Shown here piece by piece: positions 1 to 5,099 of a stretch of DNA of 5,867 nt. Within the stretch, counting starts at the first letter, position 1. The number at the start of each line of letters is the position of its first letter. Origin of the DNA: Phycisphaerales bacterium (GTDB lineage: Bacteria > Planctomycetota > Phycisphaerae > Phycisphaerales > UBA1924); NCBI GenBank assembly GCA_016764015.1, contig JAESSR010000304.1, forward strand, positions 1 to 5,867, read 5' to 3'. The translations under genes and the position numbers were made by a program. The notes beneath the pieces were generated by a model. That model did no database searches. It had not been told where the DNA came from and was given only the letters and a program-made list of their open reading frames with translations.

Positions 1-464
1 CCTGGGCCGAGCTTTCAGAACTTCAAAAAGAGTTCGAGCCCGACAACTACGACTGGGTCAAAACCGTACGGTTCGATATCGCGGTGCCTCGCATCATTCG
101 GCTCACCGGGTACGACAAACTCCCGCTCCAGCGCGTAAAACTCAATCGACGCAACCTCTTTGCCCGTGATCACAACCAATGCCAATACTGCGGCAACCGT
201 TTCCCGACTTCAGAACTCTCGATCGATCATGTGGTGCCCCGCACACAAGACGGCCCGGACACTTGGACGAATCTTGTGTGCTCGTGCATCCGGTGCAACT
301 CACGCAAGGGTGGGCGAACCCCGGTGCAGGCAAACATGAGACTCATCCGCAAGCCGATCCAACCCAAGCGGAATCCGCTGATCTCGATCAAGCTCGACAA
401 CAAGAAGTACGCCTCTTGGAAAACATTCCTTGACGAAGCGTACTGGTCAGTCGAACTTCGCTAA
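1..464 (+). CDS. HNH endonuclease family protein, 5' truncated by window edge
   Basis: This is the C-terminal part of a small HNH-family protein; the reading frame is open from base 3 with no stop, so the true start lies left of the window. A GTG at 84 is in frame, but it falls inside conserved-looking sequence (DWVKTVRFDIAVPRIIRL) and is unlikely to be the start. Visible motifs are a first zinc pair CQYC (about 180-191), the catalytic core SIDHVVPRT with Asp-His near 225-230, an Asn in TWTNLV, and a second pair CIRCN (about 285-299) followed by SRKGGRTP. This CxxC-DH-N-CxxCN order is the standard HNH/zinc-ribbon fold, which binds a metal and cuts DNA. Stand-alone proteins of this type are common in bacterial chromosomes, and their biological role is mostly unknown. 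Nothing around it (no group I/II intron, methylase or toxin partner) points to a mobile or restriction role, though the upstream side is not visible. The family call is firm; the function is not. Confidence 0.88.
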   Translation, partial: WAELSELQKEFEPDNYDWVKTVRFDIAVPRIIRLTGYDKLPLQRVKLNRRNLFARDHNQCQYCGNRFPTSELSIDHVVPRTQDGPDTWTNLVCSCIRCNSRKGGRTPVQANMRLIRKPIQPKRNPLISIKLDNKKYASWKTFLDEAYWSVELR

Positions 465-477
465 AACTCACATCAAG

Positions 478-510
478 GTGCCACTGCTTGACCGTCTTCG
501 GCAAGCAGTG
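478..510 (+). repeat. REP-like palindrome, arm 1
   Basis: This is a hairpin with stem CACTGCTTG (482-490) pairing exactly with CAAGCAGTG (502-510). Inside it a single bulged A is followed by a further CCG/CGG pairing closed by a TCTT tetraloop. It is preceded by a GTGC head (478-481). A short head next to an imperfect palindrome with a bulge is the usual layout of bacterial REP elements. It lies 13 bases after the HNH stop codon and is followed by a weakly T-rich stretch (TCTTATT), so it could also end HNH transcription. The structure is read directly from the sequence; REP identity is inferred, because only this pair is visible here. Confidence 0.75.
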
Positions 511-539
511 TCTTATTAAACGCATTATGTATCCGAAGT

Positions 540-572
540 CACGCCTTGCCGAAGACGGTCAAGGCGTGGCAC
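540..572 (-). repeat. REP-like palindrome, arm 2 (inverted copy of arm 1)
   Basis: This is the inverted partner of the element at 478-510. Stem CACGCCTTG (540-548) pairs exactly with CAAGGCGTG (560-568), with an inner CCG/CGG, a bulged T and an AAGA tetraloop, followed by GCAC (569-572), which is the head read on the other strand. Read as its reverse complement it matches arm 1 at 29 of 33 positions. The four differences fall at two stem base pairs and keep pairing on both sides (T-A becomes G-C, G-C becomes C-G). The two copies are 29 bases apart, as in a BIME-type pair, and sit between the ends of two convergent genes. Confidence 0.75.
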
Positions 573-593
573 CCGATCAACTATTCAATTGAC

Positions 594-887
594 TTAAACC
601 AGCCCGTCGGCCTTCGTCGCGAGATCGAAGTCTTTGTGGGTGATTCCGTTGGCATCGTGGGTCGAGACACTCAGGGTCACCTTGTTGTAGCGGATCAGGA
701 TATCTGGGTGATGCTGGACAGATTCGGCATACTCAGCCATTTGATTTACGAACTTCATCGATTCGATAAAGTCATCAAACGCGAAGGTTCGTTGGATCTG
801 GCTGTTGAGCTCGACCCATTCGGAGTGGGTTTCGAGCTCTGCGGCGATTTGCTCTTCGTTCAACTTGATAAGTGCTTGCTCGGTCAT
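594..887 (-). CDS. phhB: 4a-hydroxytetrahydrobiopterin dehydratase (pterin-4a-carbinolamine dehydratase, PCD)
   Basis: This 97-residue cytoplasmic enzyme dehydrates 4a-hydroxytetrahydropterin to the quinonoid dihydropterin, recycling the cofactor used by aromatic amino acid hydroxylases; some family members have a role in molybdopterin or other pterin metabolism instead. The active-site signature is complete: Glu55-x3-His59-His60-Pro61, an aromatic Tyr67 five residues on, His77 after nine more, then Asp86 in HKDFDLA. The length is normal for the family (about 95-110). The ATG at 887 is supported by a strong AGGAGG (893-898) five bases upstream. It is transcribed alone on the minus strand, divergent from gluQ and convergent with the HNH gene. 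No phenylalanine hydroxylase is visible, so the substrate pathway is open. The symbol follows the common bacterial name; the family assignment is solid. Confidence 0.93.
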   Translation of the reverse strand: MTEQALIKLNEEQIAAELETHSEWVELNSQIQRTFAFDDFIESMKFVNQMAEYAESVQHHPDILIRYNKVTLSVSTHDANGITHKDFDLATKADGLV

Positions 888-892
888 GGGCT

Positions 893-898
893 CCTCCT
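893..898 (-). promoter_or_regulatory. Shine-Dalgarno site for the PCD gene
   Basis: The plus strand reads CCTCCT, which is AGGAGG on the minus strand. It is a full-consensus ribosome binding site five bases before the ATG at 887. It fixes the start of the dehydratase and contrasts with the divergent gluQ, which has no such site. Confidence 0.85.
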
Positions 899-925
899 GA
901 GAGCGTACGAGTGTGATCCTTCACT

Positions 926-953
926 GATTGCAGATATACAGATTTCTGCAATC
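926..953. promoter_or_regulatory. 9-bp inverted repeat in divergent promoter region (candidate operator)
   Basis: GATTGCAGA (926-934) and TCTGCAATC (945-953) are exact reverse complements separated by 10 bases. The site lies in the 105-base gap between the divergent PCD and gluQ genes, where both promoters must be. The AT-rich centre includes TATATC on the minus strand, which could serve as a -10 element for the PCD gene. The arm-to-arm spacing would suit a dimeric DNA-binding regulator, or the sequence could form a hairpin in a leader RNA. The symmetry is seen directly; the regulatory role is inferred. Confidence 0.4.
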
Positions 954-958
954 TCTGG

Positions 959-990
959 TTGCCCTGAGCATCCAGTGTACCCACAATAAT
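959..990 (+). promoter_or_regulatory. possible gluQ promoter, very close to the start codon
   Basis: TTGCCC (959-964) is followed 17 bases later by CACAAT (982-987), and an alternative -10, AATAAT (985-990), overlaps it. Either -10 would place transcription start at or just inside the GTG at 993, which has no Shine-Dalgarno sequence in front of it. The match to the sigma-70 consensus is only partial, so this is a weak call offered mainly because it fits a leaderless message. Confidence 0.2.
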
Positions 991-992
991 CT

Positions 993-1976
993 GTGCGTGA
1001 ACTCATTATTCCAAATCATTCTGACTCGAACCAGATCACCCGGCTTGCCCCATCGCCGACCGGGGCCCTGCATCTGGGCAATGCGTTGAGCTTTGTCATC
1101 AACTGGTCGCTTGCCCGTAAACATAGCTGGCGTATTGTGTTGCGCATCGAAGACTTGGATGCCTCTCGTGTCAAACCGGGGGTGATTGAACAAACTATCC
1201 GTACCCTCGAATGGCTGGGTTTGGACTGGGATTCAGGGCCAACAACCCAGTCTGATCACATCAAGCGATACACCCAAGCGATGGAAAAACTTGCTCAAGG
1301 CGGGCATGTGTACCCTTGCGAGCTGTCCCGATCGCAAATTGAGCAGGCGGCGTCTGCCCCCCACGCCGATGAAAAAAATAGTCTCTCGGCCCATGACACC
1401 CGATTCAACCCAAATTTGCGCCCTTCAAGTTTCACAAATCAGTTTGATGATGCAGGCACCAACTGGCGGTTTGTCACCAATCCCGGCTCGATCGGGTTTA
1501 CAGACACCCATATGGGGGGGCAGTCATTTGATATTGATGCGCTCTTGGGCGACTTTGTGGTGTGGACTAAGCGAGGCACGCCGAGCTATCAGCTCGCGGT
1601 GGTTGTTGATGATGCCCAAGCAGGCGTGACCCAGATTGTGCGGGGCAATGATCTGCTTGATTCGGCGAGCCGACAGTTGATGCTGTATCGAGCACTCGGG
1701 ATCAGCGATGAACCAACCTATACACATCTGCCTCTGGTTCGGGGGAGTGATGGACGCCGATTGGCCAAACGCCATGGCGATACCCGGATTGATACCTTCG
1801 CCCAATCGGGCACAAGCAATGAACGAGTCATCGGATTACTCGCTTTCTGGTGTACAATCACCCAAGAAAGAGTGCCGATGTCGCTCAATGAGTTCCAAGA
1901 CGGGTTCTCACTCGATACACTCCCCACGGACGATATTGTCTTTACCCCCGAGGATGACGCATGGCTTCGATCGTGA
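993..1976 (+). CDS. gluQ: glutamyl-queuosine tRNA(Asp) synthetase (GluQRS), zinc-site-less variant
   Basis: GluQRS activates glutamate with ATP and attaches it to the queuosine base at position 34 of tRNA(Asp). The 327-residue protein has the class I catalytic core without the anticodon-binding domain of full GluRS. It carries RLAPSPTGALHLGN with the HIGH-type motif HLGN at 27-30, RIEDLD at 51-56, the DDAQAGVTQIVRGNDLLDS block at 206-224, and LAKRH at 257-261 in the KMSKS position. The family usually binds zinc through a Cys-x-Cys pair and a later Tyr-x3-Cys. Here the first site reads YPCELSRSQ (107-115), keeping one Cys, and the second reads RFNPNLRP (137-144) with no Cys. The GTG at 993 is the only plausible start, since an in-frame TAA lies at 987-989, and no ribosome binding site precedes it. 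The end overlaps the following lipoprotein gene by 16 bases. The call over GluRS rests on length and the absent C-terminal domain. Confidence 0.9.
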   Translation: MRELIIPNHSDSNQITRLAPSPTGALHLGNALSFVINWSLARKHSWRIVLRIEDLDASRVKPGVIEQTIRTLEWLGLDWDSGPTTQSDHIKRYTQAMEKLAQGGHVYPCELSRSQIEQAASAPHADEKNSLSAHDTRFNPNLRPSSFTNQFDDAGTNWRFVTNPGSIGFTDTHMGGQSFDIDALLGDFVVWTKRGTPSYQLAVVVDDAQAGVTQIVRGNDLLDSASRQLMLYRALGISDEPTYTHLPLVRGSDGRRLAKRHGDTRIDTFAQSGTSNERVIGLLAFWCTITQERVPMSLNEFQDGFSLDTLPTDDIVFTPEDDAWLRS

Positions 1977-2482
1977 ACCACTCAAATCGCATACTGATAA
2001 CACTCCTCTTTGTGTGCGCATTGCCCATGCTTGTTGGGTGCTCGAAGCCTGCGATTGTTGATGGCGTGCTTCCGGTTGAAATATCGGGCAAGACCTTTGA
2101 GCTTGAGATTGTTGCTGACGACGATTCCCGGAATGTTGGGCTCGGCGGGCGCAAATCGATGGATGCGGACAAGGGCATGATCTTCTCGTTCCCGGATTCC
2201 AAGATCCGCAAGTTCTTGATGCGTGATTGCTATATCGATATCGATATCATTTTCATCGACAGCGCCGGGCGGATCACCGCGATGCATCACATGCCGGTCG
2301 AGGAAATGAAGAAGGAAGATGAGTCAATGTTTCTCTACGAGTCTCGGCTCAAAAAATACTCCTCACGATTCAATGCCCAATACGCAATCGAACTCGTCGG
2401 CGGCATGCTCGAAACACTCAACCTCGAAGACGGGCAACAAATCAAGCTTGATATCGAGTATCTTCAGTCCGTCACCCAATAA
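1961..2482 (+). CDS. DUF192-family lipoprotein
   Basis: This 173-residue exported protein has a classic lipoprotein signal: Asn/Arg-containing N-region, hydrophobic ILITLLFVCALPM (11-23), then lipobox L24-V25-G26-C27, so Cys27 would be lipidated. Ser follows the Cys and there is no Asp at +2, which by Gram-negative rules fits outer-membrane sorting. The mature part is a DUF192 domain: GLGGRKSMDADKGMIFSFPD (60-79), then FLMRDCYIDIDIIFIDSAG (85-103), equivalent to the usual FWMKNT-PLDIIFID block but with Leu in place of the Trp, and a C-terminal YAIELVGGMLETLNLEDGQ. The function of DUF192 proteins is not established. The ATG at 1961 is preceded by GAGGA (1950-1954) at good spacing and lies inside the end of gluQ, so the two are probably co-transcribed and translationally coupled. 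The family call is strong; no role can be given. Confidence 0.9.
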   Translation: MASIVNHSNRILITLLFVCALPMLVGCSKPAIVDGVLPVEISGKTFELEIVADDDSRNVGLGGRKSMDADKGMIFSFPDSKIRKFLMRDCYIDIDIIFIDSAGRITAMHHMPVEEMKKEDESMFLYESRLKKYSSRFNAQYAIELVGGMLETLNLEDGQQIKLDIEYLQSVTQ

Positions 2483-2501
2483 CGACGGTTGTATTACCGG
2501 A

Positions 2502-2523
2502 GCCTGAGCCTTTGGAGCTCGGC
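2502..2523 (+). terminator. weak hairpin after the gluQ-DUF192 pair
   Basis: GCC (2502-2504) and GAGC (2506-2509), interrupted by one bulged T, pair with GCTC (2517-2520) and GGC (2521-2523) around a seven-base loop. It begins 19 bases after the lipoprotein stop codon, the expected place for a transcription end. No T-run follows, so it is not a typical intrinsic terminator; it may be a rho-dependent or processing structure, or chance. Confidence 0.25.
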
Positions 2524-2533
2524 ACGATCGTGC
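2522..2533. repeat. 12-bp perfect palindrome GCACGATCGTGC
   Basis: The sequence equals its own reverse complement, so it could be a binding site for a symmetric regulator. It overlaps the last two bases of the weak hairpin just upstream and is 172 bases before the phosphatase start. GATC-rich palindromes occur by chance in this sequence, so a functional role is only a guess. Confidence 0.2.
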
Positions 2534-2692
2534 TGATCTGCACTGGCCATCTATCCTCAACGCCTATAACCAACCATGTGCGCAAATACTGCCTCGCGGA
2601 TCAATACCCACCATGTGTGTGTCGATCTGTACTCCATCGCACTTGGGTGTCTGTGTGTTGTTTGAACGCGGATACCAGATGGGCTTTGGATA

Positions 2693-2698
2693 AAGGGG
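2693..2698 (+). promoter_or_regulatory. Shine-Dalgarno site for the TTG-started phosphatase
   Basis: AAGGGG at 2693-2698 is a good ribosome binding site seven bases before the TTG at 2706. An in-frame TAA at 2691-2693 rules out an earlier start, and no ATG or GTG lies nearby in frame, so this site decides the TTG start. Confidence 0.65.
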
Positions 2699-2705
2699 CT
2701 TAGGT

Positions 2706-3989
2706 TTGGGATTACGCATTGCACGATCGAGTTCGAGTGGGCCAAAGATTCTTGTCGCGAGTTCTGCTCCACCGAGCAGCGAGCAGCAGCCTGACCCACT
2801 CCTGAGCAGTGTCGCCGTTGAACTCGCTAAACGCGGAATTGCGCTTGAGCATATCTCGATAGATCAGCTACTCAAAAGCGAACCCAAGAGCAGTTCAGCG
2901 CAGACGCCGGTGCTTGTGTTGCTCAGTGAGCATGACTCAGACAGCACGATCAATCAGCTCGCCGACCTGCTGATCGATCACCTGACACCAGCGTTGGTGC
3001 TTACCCCCCCCACACACACGCATGCCACGATGATGCTTCGTGCGCAGGGGATCATGTGTGAATCGCTCGATATTGATCCGGTGCACGCTTCGATCATTCT
3101 GTGGACACTCGCCCAGCGCCAGCCTGCGATTCAACAGCTCTCGACCGATCTGCGAATTACAGAAATGTCGGTCAACTCAGTGCACACCGAGATCAACAAG
3201 CTCCACGAGGAACTCGCCACGGCAGCATGTATCCAGCGAGAATACATGCCCAAGGAACTCCCAAAGATCGATGGGCTCGATATGGGAATCGTCTATCGCC
3301 CGGCCTCGTATGTATCTGGTGATATTTATGATGTGATCGAACTCGATGAGCACCACACCGGGTTCTTCCTTGCCGACGCGGTCGGGCACGGGGTGCCGGC
3401 AGCACTGATGACCATGGTCATCACCCAAGGGCTCCATAAAATCGAGGGCAAAGGCGACAAGGCGCACATCATCCCACCCGGTGAGGCGCTGCGCCGGCTC
3501 AACAACACGATGACCGAGCACCAAGGTGAGCAAGCCCGCTTCGCAACCGCGGTGTATGCGATCCATAATAAGCTCACCAATGAGATCACCGTTGCGGGCG
3601 CTGGGCATCCGCCATCGCTGCTTGTGCGATCAGAAACCGGCGATGTCGAGCACTTGGAATCCGACGGTCCGCTGCTCGGGGTGTTCCCCGATGTCGAGTT
3701 TGGGCAAGAGACCATTACCCTAGAGCCGGGCGATGTGTTTATTATGTACTCTGATGGTTTCGAGGTTGCGTTCCCCAATAAAGACGCTGTCGGCGATGAT
3801 CGCAAGCGTCCAACGCTGACCTATCTCACAGAACTGGCGGACGCTGGGTCTGGGATTGAAACCTTGGGCGACGCGATCGCAACACTTGAGTCGCACCTCG
3901 ACAACCAGATAGGCTCGTTGCACCAACCCGATGATATCACCGCGTTGTTTCTCGCCAGCGTAGGATCTTTGAGTTCTACAGAATCTTGA
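2706..3989 (+). CDS. SpoIIE/RsbU-type PP2C-family protein serine/threonine phosphatase
   Basis: This 427-residue soluble protein should be a metal-dependent phosphatase of the kind that dephosphorylates STAS-domain anti-sigma antagonists. Residues about 14-140 (KILVASSAP... to LAQRQP) form an alpha/beta region like a degenerate receiver or sensor domain, without a clear phospho-acceptor Asp. A helical linker (about 141-178, LRITEMSVNSVHTEINKLHEEL) leads into AACIQREYMPKELP, the usual entry to the SpoIIE domain. Catalytic features are SGDIYD (204-209, Asp206 and Asp209), FFLADAVGHGVPAAL (220-234, Asp224), AGAGHPPSLL (297-306), GPLLGVFPD (321-329), VFIMYSDGFE (344-353, Asp350) and the final QPDDITALFL (407-416). 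All the expected metal ligands are present, so it is probably active. There are no membrane segments. It has its own transcription unit and ends three bases from a convergent gene; a STAS protein, a plausible substrate, is encoded about 750 bases further on. The target is inferred. Confidence 0.9.
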   Translation: MGLRIARSSSSGPKILVASSAPPSSEQQPDPLLSSVAVELAKRGIALEHISIDQLLKSEPKSSSAQTPVLVLLSEHDSDSTINQLADLLIDHLTPALVLTPPTHTHATMMLRAQGIMCESLDIDPVHASIILWTLAQRQPAIQQLSTDLRITEMSVNSVHTEINKLHEELATAACIQREYMPKELPKIDGLDMGIVYRPASYVSGDIYDVIELDEHHTGFFLADAVGHGVPAALMTMVITQGLHKIEGKGDKAHIIPPGEALRRLNNTMTEHQGEQARFATAVYAIHNKLTNEITVAGAGHPPSLLVRSETGDVEHLESDGPLLGVFPDVEFGQETITLEPGDVFIMYSDGFEVAFPNKDAVGDDRKRPTLTYLTELADAGSGIETLGDAIATLESHLDNQIGSLHQPDDITALFLASVGSLSSTES

Positions 3990-3992
3990 GTA

Positions 3993-4721
3993 TCACCCGC
4001 TTTGGGTTGTACAAGCCTTTGGATCGAGGGCACAGTGGATTGCATCTTCTTTGCCATAGACCGTGAGCACATCGTCGGCAAGGATCTCGGTCGTCGAATG
4101 CGTCGCACCGAGATACTCGCCGGTAGCCCGCTGAATTCCCAGCACCAACACCCCTTCTTGGCTGAGCTTCGCGCCCGCGAGCGTACGCCCGATGAGTGAA
4201 TGCCCGGGTTCGATCTCGACTTGCATCACCGCAAATCCATCACGAGAACGGAGCACCGTCTCATAGTCCATCGCGTGGACACCCTGAAACTTCGTGAGTG
4301 ATGCTTCGATGATCCGTTCAAGAATCCGCTTGATGAACTTGAGCCGAAAGATTATGCCAACGATTACGATACCACCGAGAATCAATCCTAACTTGACTAA
4401 GAACGCGCTCGATCCATCGAACGGGATCATCTCGTCGATCCAGTCTGGCTCGTTCTGAACAAAGGTGATAATCACGGTACTGAGCGCGCCGGTGAGCCCG
4501 ATGTTGCCGCCGATGATCAGGTGCGATGCGATGCGCCTTCGTGTCGGGTGCGACATGATCATCTCGGCTTCGCTGGTCGTGAACCCAACACCAAAGAAGC
4601 ACGACACCGCTTGGAACTCGGCGACATCACGCGAGAGCCCAGTCATCATCAACGCGGTCGCCCCGATGCGAACAACCATCAACGCCACCGCCACGATGAT
4701 CAACAAAACCAATAGAGGCAT
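3993..4721 (-). CDS. membrane protein with C-terminal TrkA-C (RCK_C) domain
   Basis: This 242-residue protein has three clear hydrophobic segments (about 2-27, 66-88 and 107-126) and a cytosolic C-terminal domain. The loop after the first helix carries SCFFGVGFTTSEAEMIMSHP (40-59); its Gly-x-Gly-Phe-Thr-Thr core faintly recalls the pore-loop signatures of Trk/Ktr potassium transporters, but homology is not shown. After a basic amphipathic linker (RLKFIKRILERIIEASLTKF), residues about 153-232 form a TrkA-C fold: MQVEIEPGHSLIGRTLAGAKLSQEGVLVLGIQRATGEYLGAT, then the typical ILADDVLTVYGKEDAI. Such domains bind small ligands (cyclic dinucleotides or ions in studied cases) and gate potassium channels or transporters. 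The ATG at 4721 has GAAGGG (4728-4733) upstream and lies 21 bases after the STAS stop, so the two are likely one transcript. A role in potassium or ligand sensing is plausible; transport activity is not established. Confidence 0.82.
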   Translation of the reverse strand: MPLLVLLIIVAVALMVVRIGATALMMTGLSRDVAEFQAVSCFFGVGFTTSEAEMIMSHPTRRRIASHLIIGGNIGLTGALSTVIITFVQNEPDWIDEMIPFDGSSAFLVKLGLILGGIVIVGIIFRLKFIKRILERIIEASLTKFQGVHAMDYETVLRSRDGFAVMQVEIEPGHSLIGRTLAGAKLSQEGVLVLGIQRATGEYLGATHSTTEILADDVLTVYGKEDAIHCALDPKACTTQSG

Positions 4722-4742
4722 CGCGTTCCCTTCATGACGGGG

Positions 4743-5099
4743 TTAGTCTTGGGCGGTGTCCGCGATCTGGATCGACGCGATCGCAGTGAGCAAATCGGCT
4801 GCGAAGGAGAAAACCTTATTCAATCCGGTGACGACCAATACGCTCATCACCTCATCGGTGACGCCACACAAAACAAGCTGGCGACTGTGGGCCTCAAGAT
4901 TCTTGCGCAGACGCAAAAGCTGGGCGATGTTCGATGAGTTGACATAACTCACCTCATGGAACTCAAGCACCGCGTGCGGCACAGGATCACCCTCGCTCGT
5001 TTCTTCGATGCGTTCGCAGATCATCGACAGCTCGTCGGAGAGCGCGGGCTCGTCGGCGAGATTGGCAATCACAATATTGTCAGACCAGTCAACTGCCAT
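4743..5099 (-). CDS. STAS-domain protein, putative anti-sigma factor antagonist
   Basis: This 118-residue cytosolic protein has the size and layout of SpoIIAA/RsbV-type antagonists, which bind an anti-sigma factor kinase when unphosphorylated. The core is AVLEFHEVSYVNSSNIAQLLRLRKNL (split here as AVLEFHEVSYVNSSNIAQ, residues 43-60, then LLRLRKNL). It corresponds to the family's strand-loop-helix with DSSG. Here the loop reads Asn54-Ser55-Ser56-Asn57, keeping the Ser pair that includes the usual phosphorylation site but replacing Asp and Gly. A later LVLCGVTDEVMSVLVVTGLNKVF matches the standard second half. The ATG shares one base with the gyrA stop (TAATG), indicating translational coupling, and the TrkA-C membrane protein follows 21 bases later. 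A SpoIIE-type phosphatase is encoded nearby on the other strand; no RsbW-like kinase is seen. STAS membership is clear; the sigma-factor link is inferred. Confidence 0.85.
   Translation of the reverse strand: MAVDWSDNIVIANLADEPALSDELSMICERIEETSEGDPVPHAVLEFHEVSYVNSSNIAQLLRLRKNLEAHSRQLVLCGVTDEVMSVLVVTGLNKVFSFAADLLTAIASIQIADTAQD

Larger units (their letters stand above)
2483..2705. other. 223-base intergenic stretch, no gene recognised
   Basis: No convincing protein or known RNA is seen between the lipoprotein and phosphatase genes. Short open frames here lack a ribosome binding site and any recognisable domain. Besides the weak hairpin and palindrome noted separately, a second possible hairpin spans 2606-2648: ACCCA (2606-2610) with TGGGT (2644-2648), and an inner GTG-CGAT (2619-2626, one bulged T) with ATCGCAC (2636-2642). 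The segment 2615-2660 is rich in GTGT runs. The stretch presumably holds the phosphatase promoter and leader, but no clear -35/-10 pair stands out; TTGAAC at 2662-2667 is the nearest -35-like hexamer and has no good partner. Confidence 0.5.

Noticed and set aside
84..86. GTG as start of the HNH gene
   Set aside because: The frame stays open to the left edge with protein-like sequence (WAELSELQKEFEPDNYDWVKT), so the gene is better treated as truncated.
1..464. HNH gene as a homing or intron-encoded endonuclease
   Set aside because: There is no intron boundary, reverse transcriptase or interrupted host gene in view, and the protein resembles stand-alone chromosomal HNH proteins.
546..989. 147-codon plus-strand open frame starting at TTG
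   Set aside because: It is antisense to the dehydratase gene, which has a complete active-site signature and a full ribosome site; the protein has no recognisable domain and begins inside the REP-like palindrome.
2231..2248. ATATCG repeats and the palindrome GATATCGATATC
   Set aside because: They encode the Ile-Asp-Ile-Asp part of the conserved DUF192 block, so protein constraint explains them.
2512..2703. 63-codon open frame in the gap before the phosphatase
   Set aside because: It has a poor start, a Cys-rich unstructured composition and no domain; it ends directly before the phosphatase start by chance.
3177..3805. Long minus-strand open frames (143 and 159 codons) opposite the phosphatase
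   Set aside because: They lie opposite a conserved catalytic domain, overlap one another, have low-complexity composition and no family features. They are typical shadows of the codon bias.
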